DNA of 33,120 nucleotides from Actinomycetota bacterium (lineage in GTDB: Bacteria; Actinomycetota; Thermoleophilia; Gaiellales; Gaiellaceae): assembly GCA_003134505.1 (NCBI GenBank), contig PLBK01000047.1, positions 133,358 through 166,477 of the forward strand, in the 5' to 3' direction. Below, in pieces: positions 6,361 through 15,005 of this stretch. The notes beneath the pieces were generated by a model. The model did no database searches and had not been told where the DNA came from. It saw nothing but the letters and a program-made list of their open reading frames with translations. Position 1 is the stretch's first letter; every line of letters begins with the position of its first letter. The position numbers were made by a program, and so were the translations under genes.

Positions 6361-7968
6361 CTAGTCACGGGATGCAGCTCGCTGTGTCTGGGAGCGCTCT
6401 GCGAGTCGAGCGTGGACGAACTGCACGGCCATCGCTCCTTCGCCGACGGCGGTCGCGCAGCGCTTGGTCGAGCCTGAGCGGCAGTCGCCTGCGGCGAACA
6501 CGCCTGGCAGGCTCGTCTGGAGCAGGTTGTCGGCGCCTGCGGCGGCGCCTGTGAGGATGAAGCCCTTGTCGTCGCGTGCGACCGCGTCGTCGAGCCAGTC
6601 AGTGCACGGCAGCGCTCCGAGGAAGAGGAACAGGAACGAGAACGCCAGTCGCTCGCCACTCTCGAGCGTGACCGCTTCGAGTTGTCCGTCGTCGCCGTGC
6701 AGTTGGGCGATCTCGCTGCGATCGCGAACCGCCACGCCGTACCGCTCGAGCTCGCGCACGAGGTAGTCGGACATCGTCTCGCGCAGATCGGCCCGGCGGT
6801 GGAGCAGCGTCACGAGCGCGCCGCCACGAGCGAGCCAGACAGCAGCCTGGCCGGCGGAGTTGCCCCCGCCGATCACGCCGACGCGTGACGCGCCGCAGAG
6901 CTGCGCCTCCGGAGGTCCGGCGGCGTAGAAGACGCTCACGCCTTCGTAGCTCGACAGTTCGTCGACGGGGAGGCGCCGGTACTGGGCGCCGGTTGCGAGC
7001 AGCACGGTCTGCGCGGCGATCTCATGATCGTCTTCCAGCCGCACGACGTGGAGTCCGTCGCCGGGTTCGAGCGACAGGGCGCGGTAGGGCGATGCCGTTC
7101 GTGCTCCGAACTTGCGCGCTTGCGTGATCGCGCGGCTGGTGAGCTCCGCGCCGGTGATCCCCGCTGGGAACCCGAGGTAGTTCTCGATCCGTCGGGAGGC
7201 ACCTGCCTGCCCTCCTAGTGCGGTGCACTCGACGACGAGGGTCTCCAGGCCCTCGGACGCGCCATAGACGGCGGCGCCGAGGCCCGCAGGGCCGCCACCG
7301 ACCACGACCAGGTCGACCTCCTCGCGGGGCGCGAGCTCGCGGCCGATCCCCAGCGCGCGGGAGACCTGACCGGTCGACGGGCCGCGGAGCTCCGCGCCGC
7401 CCGGCAGCCGCACGAGCGGCAGGTCCGTGGCATCGAGCCCCGCGACCAGCGCAGCCGCAGCCTGGTCGTCCGCTCGCTCCGTGTCGTGCCAGGTGAAGGG
7501 CAGACGATTGCTGCGGGCGAACTCGACGATGCCGATCGTCGCCTCGGACGAACGCGGCCCGACGATCTCCATCCCGACGCCCTGAACCTGCTGCAGCGCC
7601 TCCCGCCGGGCGATGAAGGTCGACAACAGGAGATCGCTCAGAGGGCCGTCCTCGAACAGCAGCGGTCGCAGTGCGTCGCGGTCGACCGCGATATAGCGCA
7701 ACGGCTTCGTGACGACCGCCGTCAGGAAGACGGTCTGCCCGGACAGGAGGTTCATCTCGCCCAGGAAGCCGGACGTGCCGTGGCGGACGATCTCGTTGCC
7801 GGCAGCATCGAGAATGGCGACCTCCCCCTCGATGATCGCGATGAAGGGGTAGCGCCGGTCGCCGACGCGGAACAGCACGTCCCCGACGCCGGCAGTGCGC
7901 TCCTCGCCGAGCCGGGCGAAGGTCGCAAGCTGCGATGCGGACAACATCGGACTCGCCGGACCTGCCAC
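6361..7968 (-). CDS. cNMP-binding domain fused to thioredoxin-reductase-like FAD oxidoreductase
   Basis: The 535-residue protein has three parts. Residues ~10-130 form a cyclic-nucleotide-binding (CRP/CNB) domain, including GFLGEMNLLSGQ where the phosphate-binding cassette should be. Residues ~135-210 form a small middle domain. From ~215 it is a two-dinucleotide-fold flavoprotein of the thioredoxin reductase type: FAD motif VVVGGGPAGLGAAVY, GGQAGASRRIENYLGFP, NAD(P)H motif VGVIGGGNSAGQAA, and a C-terminal GVFAAGDCR. The redox CxxC of true thioredoxin reductase is replaced by an FYAAGPPEA segment, so it cannot reduce thioredoxin in the normal way. GTG 7968 is taken as start; ATG 7947 is possible. 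It follows the dehydrogenase gene by 41 bp on the same strand. Confidence 0.9.
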   Translation of the reverse strand: MAGPASPMLSASQLATFARLGEERTAGVGDVLFRVGDRRYPFIAIIEGEVAILDAAGNEIVRHGTSGFLGEMNLLSGQTVFLTAVVTKPLRYIAVDRDALRPLLFEDGPLSDLLLSTFIARREALQQVQGVGMEIVGPRSSEATIGIVEFARSNRLPFTWHDTERADDQAAAALVAGLDATDLPLVRLPGGAELRGPSTGQVSRALGIGRELAPREEVDLVVVGGGPAGLGAAVYGASEGLETLVVECTALGGQAGASRRIENYLGFPAGITGAELTSRAITQARKFGARTASPYRALSLEPGDGLHVVRLEDDHEIAAQTVLLATGAQYRRLPVDELSSYEGVSVFYAAGPPEAQLCGASRVGVIGGGNSAGQAAVWLARGGALVTLLHRRADLRETMSDYLVRELERYGVAVRDRSEIAQLHGDDGQLEAVTLESGERLAFSFLFLFLGALPCTDWLDDAVARDDKGFILTGAAAGADNLLQTSLPGVFAAGDCRSGSTKRCATAVGEGAMAVQFVHARLAERSQTQRAASRD

Positions 7969-8009
7969 GGCTCGAGCTTACCCGCACGGGATGGGGCGCC
8001 AATTGTGGC

Positions 8010-8888
8010 TCATGCTGGATCACCTGCCAGCTTTTTGAGCACCTCGTAGAGCGCTGCCAGGTCGCGCCGTTCGTAGCCCACCGCCCGCGCCATGGTGAGC
8101 ACCTCGTCAGCGACCGCGGCGGACGGCAGCGGGACCCGTAGCTCCCGTGCGGTGTCGAGCGCGAGCACCACGTCTTTCTGCATCAGGCTGATGTCGAACC
8201 AGGCCTCGTCGGGCAGATCGAGGACGAGATCGGCGCGCGCCTTCAGCATGGGCGAGCCGATCGGGCTCTGCGTCATCACGTCGACTGCGCGCTTGCGGTC
8301 GACGCCGGAGCGTTCGGCCATGACCAGGCCCTCGGCGAAGGCGAGCATCTGCACGGCGAGGCTGATGTTGATCGCGAGCTTGAGCACCAACCCCTGCCCG
8401 TTCTCGCCGATATGCGTCGGCCTGCCGAGCTCGCGCAGGATCGGCTCGACACGCGCGTATGCATGTTCGTCGCCGCCGACCATGATCGTCAGCGTTCCTG
8501 CTTGCACCTGGGGAACGCTTCCCGATACCGGCGCATCGAGCATCGCCGCTCCGACCGCGCGCACGCGCTCCGCGACCTCGCGGCTTGCTCGCGGGCTGAC
8601 CGTGCTCATGTCGATCCAGATCTTCCCGGCGGCGAGGCCGGCGAGAACGCCGTCAGGCCCGGAAGCGACGCTCTCGAGCACGGCGTCGTCCGGGAGGGAC
8701 GTAATCAGCACGTCGACAGCCTCGGCGACCTCGCGCGGCGTGCCACGCCACTGCAGCCCTTCGTGCACGAGACCATCTGCGTGCTGGCGGTCGCGCGATT
8801 CGCCGTAGACGGTGTACCCGGCGGCGAGGAACCGGGCGGCCATGTTTCCGCCCATGTGCCCGAGGCCGACAAAGCCAAGCGTGGTCAT
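8010..8888 (-). CDS. NAD(P)-dependent beta-hydroxyacid dehydrogenase (3-hydroxyisobutyrate / 6-phosphogluconate dehydrogenase family)
   Basis: The 292-residue protein opens with the Rossmann motif GFVGLGHMGGNMA (residues 5-17). It then has the family substrate motif DAPVSGSVPQVQAGTLTIMVGG near residues 120-141 and the catalytic Lys segment GQGLVLKLAINI near 168-179. This is the layout of 3-hydroxyisobutyrate dehydrogenase, tartronate semialdehyde reductase and related enzymes; the substrate cannot be named. The start is fixed by AAAGGAG (complement of 8898-8904) 9 bases before ATG 8888. The longer open frame upstream has no such site. The 238-bp gap 8889-9126 upstream shows no gene. Confidence 0.92.
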   Translation of the reverse strand: MTTLGFVGLGHMGGNMAARFLAAGYTVYGESRDRQHADGLVHEGLQWRGTPREVAEAVDVLITSLPDDAVLESVASGPDGVLAGLAAGKIWIDMSTVSPRASREVAERVRAVGAAMLDAPVSGSVPQVQAGTLTIMVGGDEHAYARVEPILRELGRPTHIGENGQGLVLKLAINISLAVQMLAFAEGLVMAERSGVDRKRAVDVMTQSPIGSPMLKARADLVLDLPDEAWFDISLMQKDVVLALDTARELRVPLPSAAVADEVLTMARAVGYERRDLAALYEVLKKLAGDPA

Positions 8889-9126
8889 GATCAGAAGCTC
8901 CTTTCGATGTCGTACCTGTCGGCGACTGTCTGGAGCCGCTCCACGAGGGCGAGGTGCTGCGAGAGCCTTCCTCTTGAGGGGGCCATGTCGACGGGCAGCA
9001 AGCCGAGGTAGCACCTTGACTCCTGCCAGCGGAGATGAGAGAGTGGCATTGCCCGACCGAGACGGCGGTTCGCAGGGTCGCAAGACCAAGCGGGTCGCAG
9101 TCGGAGTCGGGCTTTCTCGTGCCCGC

Positions 9127-9813
9127 TCACGATCCTTCGGCGAGCCGATCGCGGCCGATTGCCGACGGCGCCAGCGCCACCAGAGCGAGCGCGCCTGCTG
9201 CGAGTCCGAGCGCCGCCGGGACGCTCGCGTCGAGCACGAGCACCGCACCGACGGCAGCGCCGGCAAGCATGGCGACGACCGAGGCGATTCGCCTCCACGG
9301 AGGCGTTCGCTTGCCCGAGCCCAACACCGAGTCCGCCGAGAGGCCGGTCAGCGTCAGCGTGAGCACCGTCGTCGTGAGATCCGGGACGGCGAGCGCTCGC
9401 GCCGTCGCGTTCTGAATTCCCATCCCGGCTGCGAGCAGCGCCACCGCTGCGTACCGACCGCTACCTCCGATCGAGTGTGTACCGCCGAAGGCGGAAATCA
9501 CGAGCGCGACGGTCACGAGGACCGCCTCACCTGTGAACGCCAACGTCAACCAGATTCGACGGTCAGCCTCTCGCGCCCGAGCTAGTCGGCCGCCCGCAGC
9601 CGACCCAACGGAAAATCCGGCGAGCGCAACGACGAACAACCAGGCCGAGAATCCGCTTGCCCCGGTCAAAGAGAAACCCAGGAAGACGACGTTCCCCGTC
9701 ATGTTGGCGACGAACACCCGGCCCAGCGCCAGGTAGCTGACCGCGTCGACGACGCCGGTGACGACTGTCAAACCGAGGAGCAAACGGACGAGCGGACTGG
9801 AGAACACGCTCAC
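9127..9813 (-). CDS. YoaK/DUF1275 family membrane protein
   Basis: The 228-residue protein has about six hydrophobic segments. Its N-terminus reads VTGVVDAVSYLALGRVFVANMTGNVVFLG, the hallmark of the DUF1275 (YoaK) family (GxxDAxxxLxxGxxFxxxMTGN). A second family segment, GMGIQNATARALAVPDLTTTVLT, lies near residues 130-152. The function of the family is not established. It starts at GTG 9813 and stands alone between the dehydrogenase gene and the ABC operon. Confidence 0.9.
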   Translation of the reverse strand: MSVFSSPLVRLLLGLTVVTGVVDAVSYLALGRVFVANMTGNVVFLGFSLTGASGFSAWLFVVALAGFSVGSAAGGRLARAREADRRIWLTLAFTGEAVLVTVALVISAFGGTHSIGGSGRYAAVALLAAGMGIQNATARALAVPDLTTTVLTLTLTGLSADSVLGSGKRTPPWRRIASVVAMLAGAAVGAVLVLDASVPAALGLAAGALALVALAPSAIGRDRLAEGS

Positions 9814-9899
9814 TCAAGTCGCCTCAACGCGCACTGCCATCACCCTGTTGCCGGTCGCCACACGAGCCAGGGCAACCTACCACGCTGCGCTCGCAGCCC

Positions 9900-12119
9900 T
9901 CAGGCGTCGGCGGCTCGCGCGGCCCAGGCGGCCAGGTAGCCGTCGATGATCCGCTCCATCGACTCCCGGACCTGAGGAGCGTTCTCGAGCAGATCGAGGA
10001 AGGGCTCGCGGGCGAGGGAGAGGAGCAGAGTCGGCGTCTCGGTCGTCACCGTCGCCAGCCGGTTCGCCTTGCGCAGCAGCGCGATCTCGCCGAAGTGATC
10101 GCCGTCCTCGTGGATGTTCACCTGGACGGCCCCGCCGTCGGCATCCTTCCGGGTCGCGATCAGCCGCCCTCGCACGACGAGGTAGAAGCGGTCGCCCGGA
10201 TCTCCTTCCCGGACGACCTCGCGTCCGGCCGGGTAGAGCTCGCTCGTGAACAGCCGGGCGATCCGCGCGAGCAGCTCGTGCTCGACGCCGCTCAGGATCG
10301 GCACCTCGGCGAGCCGCTCGGGACTGACCTCGGCGTGATCGCCCTCGTCTCGAACCGTGAAGCCGCTCTGCCGCTTCCAGAGCTCCTGGTACAGGCCCTG
10401 AGCAGCGACCAGCTCCGCGTGACGGCCACTCTCGACGAGCCTGCCCTGGTCGAGGACGAAGATCCGGTCGGCGCTCTTGGCGACGGCGAGCCGGTGCGTG
10501 ACGGTGATCGTCGTCCGACCCTCGGCGACGCGCTCGAGCGTCGCGTTGATCGCCGCTTCCGTGCCCGGGTCGAGCGCGGAGGTCGCCTCGTCGAGAACGA
10601 GGATCGCCGGATCCCGGAGAATCGCGCGGGCGATCGCGAGCCGCTGGCGCTGTCCGCCGGACAGCCGGCCGCCGCGCTCGCCGACCACCGTGTCGTAGCC
10701 GTCCGGTTGACCGAGGACGAACTCGTGGATCTCGGCGGCACGCGCGGCAGCCTCCACCTCCTCGTCGCTCGCGTCCGGCTTCCCCATCCGGATGTTCTCG
10801 CGGACCGTCGTGTTGAACAGGAAGCTCTCCTGGAAGACGACGCCGAACTGGGAGCGCAGGGAGGCGTACGTCACGGTCCGCAGGTCGTGGCCGTCGACCG
10901 TCACCGAGCCTGACCACGGGTCGTAGAAGCGCATGACGAGGCTGAGCGCCGTGCTCTTCCCCGAGCCGCTCGAGCCGACGAAGGCGACGGACTCGCCGGC
11001 GGCGATCCTCACGCTCAGGTCGTGCAGGTTCGGATCGGGCTCGGAGTAGCCGAAGGTGACGCCGTCGAAGCGGATCTCTTCGGTCAGGCGTGGCAGGGGC
11101 GCGCTTCCTGCCGCGTCGACGACCTGCGGTTGATGCTCGAACAGCTCCGAGATGTGGCGGAACCCCCCGAGCCCCTGGACGAGACCGGGCATGTACTGGG
11201 TCACGTACGCGAGCGCGTAGCCGAGCGCAAGGAAGACGCCCTGGAAGGCGACCAGCTTCCCGATCGAGAGCGAGCCGTTGAACGCGAGCCAGGAGCCGAT
11301 GCCGACGATCGCGACGTCGAGCGCGAGGACACCCGAATACGCGCTCCTCTCCACCAGCGAGCTGAGGAAGGAGACGCGGGCCGTGGTGCGCCGCAAGCCG
11401 GAGTTCCGGTCCTCGAAGCTGGCGAGCCACGCGTTCTCCAGCCCGAACGCCTTGACGACGGCCTGGCCGGAGACGTTCTCCTGGACGACGCTCAGCGTCT
11501 GCGATTCGAGCTGCTTCTTCTCGTAGCTTCCGGAGACCGCGCGGGGCGCGAAGTAGCGAGGCCCGAGGAGCGCGATCGGCCAGACGAGCATCGCCAGGAG
11601 CGCCAGCCGCCAGTCGAGGATGAAGAGCACCACGGTGTAGACGCAGACGTCGAGCGCCGGTGCGACCGCCCAGGACAGGGCGGAGACGAACGCGCCCTCG
11701 AGGGCGACGAGGTCGCCCGAGAATCGCGCCAGGACGTCCCCGAGTTGCATCCGCGCGTAGAAGCCGAGCGAGAGCTTCTGCAGGTGCGCGAAGATCTCGA
11801 GGCGCAGGTCCGCGACCACGCTCGCGGTGAGCCGCGCGTAGAGCCGGTCGCGGGCGACTCCGACCACTCCTGTGATCACCACGCCCAGGCCGAGAGCGAC
11901 GAGTACGATCACGAGCACCTGCTTGTCGCGCGGAATGAGCGCCCTGTCGATCAGGATGCTGAAGCTCAGCGGCAGGAAGACGTTGAAGGCCGCTTCGACC
12001 AGCAGCCCGAGCCCGATGAGCACGAGCAGTCGAGGGTACGCACGGAAAGAGGGCGCCAGCTCCCGGATCGACTGCCGGATGCCGACCTCCGCCGCCGGGG
12101 CTTCGCCGACCGCGCTCAC
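9900..12119 (-). CDS. ABC exporter (fused TMD-NBD) with C-terminal cNMP-binding domain
   Basis: The 739-residue protein is a half-size type IV exporter. Residues ~20-320 hold six membrane helices. The nucleotide-binding domain has Walker A GSSGSGKST near 380, signature LSGGQRQRLAIARA near 485 and Walker B ILVLDEATSALD near 503. Residues ~600-725 form a cyclic-nucleotide-binding domain (LYPAGREVVREGDPGDRFYLV, HFGEIALLRKANRLATV). In known CNB domains the phosphate cassette reads FGE(L/I)AL.....RxAT; the FGEIALL....RLATV here fits, so ligand binding is plausible. GTG 12119 overlaps the potA-like stop in GTGA, placing it in the polyamine-type operon. The substrate is unknown. Confidence 0.93.
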   Translation of the reverse strand: MSAVGEAPAAEVGIRQSIRELAPSFRAYPRLLVLIGLGLLVEAAFNVFLPLSFSILIDRALIPRDKQVLVIVLVALGLGVVITGVVGVARDRLYARLTASVVADLRLEIFAHLQKLSLGFYARMQLGDVLARFSGDLVALEGAFVSALSWAVAPALDVCVYTVVLFILDWRLALLAMLVWPIALLGPRYFAPRAVSGSYEKKQLESQTLSVVQENVSGQAVVKAFGLENAWLASFEDRNSGLRRTTARVSFLSSLVERSAYSGVLALDVAIVGIGSWLAFNGSLSIGKLVAFQGVFLALGYALAYVTQYMPGLVQGLGGFRHISELFEHQPQVVDAAGSAPLPRLTEEIRFDGVTFGYSEPDPNLHDLSVRIAAGESVAFVGSSGSGKSTALSLVMRFYDPWSGSVTVDGHDLRTVTYASLRSQFGVVFQESFLFNTTVRENIRMGKPDASDEEVEAAARAAEIHEFVLGQPDGYDTVVGERGGRLSGGQRQRLAIARAILRDPAILVLDEATSALDPGTEAAINATLERVAEGRTTITVTHRLAVAKSADRIFVLDQGRLVESGRHAELVAAQGLYQELWKRQSGFTVRDEGDHAEVSPERLAEVPILSGVEHELLARIARLFTSELYPAGREVVREGDPGDRFYLVVRGRLIATRKDADGGAVQVNIHEDGDHFGEIALLRKANRLATVTTETPTLLLSLAREPFLDLLENAPQVRESMERIIDGYLAAWAARAADA

Positions 12120-13219
12120 GTCACCTCGCCCGCAGGTCGCTCGGGGAGCACCCGCAACGCCTCCGCAGGCAGGTGCACCCGCACCGGCACGCCCTGGGAG
12201 AACGCTTTGGGCTCCCCGTCGTTCACGACGATCGCCTGGAGGACATCGCCAGTCGCCAGTCGGATCACGAGCTGCTCCAGCGAGCCGAGGTAGACGACCC
12301 GCTCGACCATGCCCGGGATCCGGTTCTCGCCTCCGGGCGCGTACGGCTCGACCCGGATGCGCTCGGGGCGGATCACGATCCTCACCTCGCCGCGCGCGGA
12401 GATCTCGCCGCGAGCCGCGTGGAGCTCCGACTCTCCGAGCCGCAGCAGGCAGCGGCCGTCGTGCGCCCCTTCGGCCGTCGCCGTCATCAGGTTCGAGATG
12501 CCGAGGAAGTCCGCGACGAACACGGTCGCCGGCTCCTCGTAGATCTCCTCGGGCGTCGCCACCTGCTCGACGCGGCCGTCGGACATGACCGCGATCCGGT
12601 CGGACATGGTCAGAGCCTCTTCCTGGTCGTGCGTGACATAGACGAAGGTGATTCCGAACTGCTCGTGGATCGTCTTCAGCTCCAGCTGGAGAGCTTTGCG
12701 CAGCTTCGCATCGAGTGCGCCGAGAGGCTCGTCGAGCAGCAGCACCGACGGCTCCAGCACGAGCGCTCTCGCAAGCGCGACCCGTTGCTGCTGGCCGCCG
12801 GAGAGCTGCGACGGACGGCGCTTCTCCAGGCCTTCGAGCCGCACGGCCTCGAGCACGCCGCCGACGCGCCGGTTGATCTCGTTCCGGGACGTCCTCCGCC
12901 GCCGCAGGCCGAACGCCACGTTGTCGAACACGGACAGGTGCGGAAAGAGCGCGTAGTTCTGGAAGACCGTGTTCACCTTGCGACGGTGGGGCGGCGTCGC
13001 GGCCATGTCGACGCCGTCGAGTGAGATCCGGCCGCCGTCGGGCCGCTCGAGACCTGCGATCAGCCGCAGTGTCGTCGTCTTGCCGCAGCCCGAGGGGCCG
13101 AGCAGCGAGAAGAACTCGCCTGCGGGGATCCTCAGGCTGACCCCGTCGACCGCGGCCACGTCGCCGAACCGCTTCCGCAGCTCGACGAGCTCGACGGCGC
13201 CTCCCTTCGCTTCAGACAT
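12116..13219 (-). CDS. potA: Spermidine/putrescine-type ABC importer, ATP-binding subunit
   Basis: The 367-residue ATPase has Walker A GPSGCGKTT near residue 40, Q-loop FQNYALFPH, signature LSGGQQQRVALARA near 136, Walker B VLLLDEPLGALD near 157 and the switch HD in YVTHDQEEALT. The C-terminal ~80 residues form a TOBE domain, as in PotA. The ATG at 13219 lies inside the end of potC (8-bp overlap), and the stop overlaps the exporter start. The subfamily is assigned from domain layout and from the adjacent PotB/C/D-like genes. Polyamine specificity is inferred and not proven. Confidence 0.93.
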   Translation of the reverse strand: MSEAKGGAVELVELRKRFGDVAAVDGVSLRIPAGEFFSLLGPSGCGKTTTLRLIAGLERPDGGRISLDGVDMAATPPHRRKVNTVFQNYALFPHLSVFDNVAFGLRRRRTSRNEINRRVGGVLEAVRLEGLEKRRPSQLSGGQQQRVALARALVLEPSVLLLDEPLGALDAKLRKALQLELKTIHEQFGITFVYVTHDQEEALTMSDRIAVMSDGRVEQVATPEEIYEEPATVFVADFLGISNLMTATAEGAHDGRCLLRLGESELHAARGEISARGEVRIVIRPERIRVEPYAPGGENRIPGMVERVVYLGSLEQLVIRLATGDVLQAIVVNDGEPKAFSQGVPVRVHLPAEALRVLPERPAGEVT

Positions 13220-14093
13220 CGAAGGCGGCGATCTCCCGCAACGCCGATCCCCGGGCGGCTTCGTCGCCGGCAGTGAAACGCCGGTGGACCACGTACGCGA
13301 ACGCGACCGCGAGCAGCGTCGCCACGACGATCACCGTCGCGAGAGCGTTGAGCGCAGGCGTGGTCGTGCCGCGGACGCTCGAGTAGATCTGGATCGGCAC
13401 GGTCTGCGTGGACGCGTCGGACGAGAGGTAGTCGGTGACCACGAAATCGTCGATCGAGAGCGCGAAGACGACCATCAGGCTGGCGAAGATCGCCGGCGCC
13501 AGGAGCGGCAGGAGCACGAGCCGCAGTGCAGCGACCCGCGAGGCACCGAGGTCGGTCGCCGCCTCTTCGTATTCCTTGCCGATGGAGAGCAGCCGGCCGC
13601 GCACGATCACCACGACGTACGAGACCGAGAACGTCACCTGCCCGAGCAGCTGCGCCGTCGTGCCGAGCTGGATCCCGTAGAGCGTCACGAAGACGAGCAG
13701 CAGCGACACCGCCATGACGATCTCGGGCGTGACGAGCGGGAACAGCATCAGGACGTTCACGGGCCGCGCGCCCGGGCCGTGCCAGCGCGTCAGCCCGAGC
13801 GCGAGCGCCACGCCCAGCGGCACCGAGACGGCCATGTCCAGCGCTGCGAGCTTGAGGCTTTGCTCGAGCGCGCTCCGGAGTGCGGGATCGTGGAGGACGG
13901 ATTGCGTGGGGTCGCCCCAGTACCAGCGCGTCGAGAAGCCCTGCCAGACCGTCCGCGACTTGCCGGCGTTGAACGAGAACAGGATCGCGATCGCAATGGG
14001 GACGATCGACCAGGCGATGTAGAGCCAGGTGACGGCGACGAGGGCGCGGGGCCGGCCCCACGGGTTCGACCACCAGTCCCTCAGGCGCTTCAT
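13212..14093 (-). CDS. potC: Spermidine/putrescine-type ABC importer, permease subunit PotC
   Basis: The 293-residue protein has six membrane helices starting with VAVTWLYIAWSIVPIAIAIL. It carries the EAA loop (EYEEAATDLGASRVAALRLVLLP in pieces near residues 180-200) that docks on the ATPase. ATG 14093 overlaps the potB stop in ATGA, and the 3' end overlaps potA by 8 bp. A longer open frame upstream is only a shadow of potB. PotC is the usual second permease of the polyamine importer. Confidence 0.92.
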   Translation of the reverse strand: MKRLRDWWSNPWGRPRALVAVTWLYIAWSIVPIAIAILFSFNAGKSRTVWQGFSTRWYWGDPTQSVLHDPALRSALEQSLKLAALDMAVSVPLGVALALGLTRWHGPGARPVNVLMLFPLVTPEIVMAVSLLLVFVTLYGIQLGTTAQLLGQVTFSVSYVVVIVRGRLLSIGKEYEEAATDLGASRVAALRLVLLPLLAPAIFASLMVVFALSIDDFVVTDYLSSDASTQTVPIQIYSSVRGTTTPALNALATVIVVATLLAVAFAYVVHRRFTAGDEAARGSALREIAAFDV

Positions 14094-14986
14094 GCCGTGA
14101 CCGGCTGACGCGACGCGCGCACGGTCGAATACAGGTAGTAGGACATCAACGCACCGAGCAGCACGGCCAGGACGATGACGAGCGCTGCGCCGGTCGTTCG
14201 CTGTGGCCCGCCCTGGAAGAAGAGGTTGATCTGGTTGCCGATCATCGAGGTGCCCGGCGAGCCCGAGATGACGTCGTTCGTGTAGTAGTCGCCGAACATC
14301 GGCAGGGCGATCAGGACGCTGCCGGCGAGGATGCCCTGCTTGCTGAGCGGCAGCGTGACGTGGAGGAACGTGCTGAAGCGGCTCGCGCCGAGGTCGAGAC
14401 CGGCCTCGATCAGGTGCGGCTCGATCCGGTCGAGGGTCGCGAAGAGCGGCAGGATCAGGTACGGCACGTAGCCGTAGACGAGCGCGAAGATCACGGACGA
14501 CGGCTGCCCGTCGAGCCAGCCGTGGGGGTGGCTCAGGAGGCCGATGTCGACGAGAGAGCGGTTGACGAGCCCGTCGGGCAGGAGCAGCCCGATCCAGGCC
14601 AGCATCCGCATCAGGTAGCTGACCCAGAACGGGATGATCAGGAGCACGAGGAGCAGGGCCTTCGTCCGCCGTGCGTGGCGGGCCAGGTAGTAGGCGACGG
14701 GGTAGCCGATCGCGAGGCAGCCGGCGAGCGCGATGCCCACGTATGCGAACGTGCGGACGAACACCGTCCAGAAGACCTGCCCGGGCCGGAGCTGCTCGAG
14801 GACAGAGCGCATCGTCGTGAAGTGCCAGTCGAACGGGTTCCACACGGGCACCGGCCCCTGGAAGATCGGGTCGACGGTGCCGAACGCGACCGACAGGACG
14901 GCGTAGAACGGGATCAGGAAGAAGAGGACGAGCCAGACCGCTCCGGGGAGCGCGAACAGCGGCCAGAAGAGCCCACGCCGCGCCAT
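14090..14986 (-). CDS. potB: Spermidine/putrescine-type ABC importer, permease subunit PotB
   Basis: The 298-residue permease has about six membrane helices. It contains the PotB-type segments IIPFWVSYLMRMLAWIGLL and an EAA loop (LIEAGLDLGASRFSTFLHV). It starts at ATG 14986, 19 bp after the potD stop. Upstream of that ATG the coding strand reads GGCAGAGGAC, a plausible ribosome binding site. It would form the membrane channel together with PotC. Confidence 0.92.
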   Translation of the reverse strand: MARRGLFWPLFALPGAVWLVLFFLIPFYAVLSVAFGTVDPIFQGPVPVWNPFDWHFTTMRSVLEQLRPGQVFWTVFVRTFAYVGIALAGCLAIGYPVAYYLARHARRTKALLLVLLIIPFWVSYLMRMLAWIGLLLPDGLVNRSLVDIGLLSHPHGWLDGQPSSVIFALVYGYVPYLILPLFATLDRIEPHLIEAGLDLGASRFSTFLHVTLPLSKQGILAGSVLIALPMFGDYYTNDVISGSPGTSMIGNQINLFFQGGPQRTTGAALVIVLAVLLGALMSYYLYSTVRASRQPVTA

Positions 14987-15005
14987 CGCCCGCCGTCCTC
15001 TGCCC

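Noticed and set aside
7966-7990. GGGTAA before the flavoprotein gene as a fifth SigB/SigF-type promoter
   Set aside because: No GTTT lies at 15-17 bases. The sequence there is AATTG, so only half the motif is present.
10095-12293. Large + strand frames opposite the ABC exporter
   Set aside because: No domains seen. The minus strand carries all ABC motifs in one continuous frame.
13212-14843. 543-residue extended PotC
   Set aside because: The extension is an out-of-frame shadow of potB. ATG 14093 overlaps the potB stop and gives a normal PotC length.
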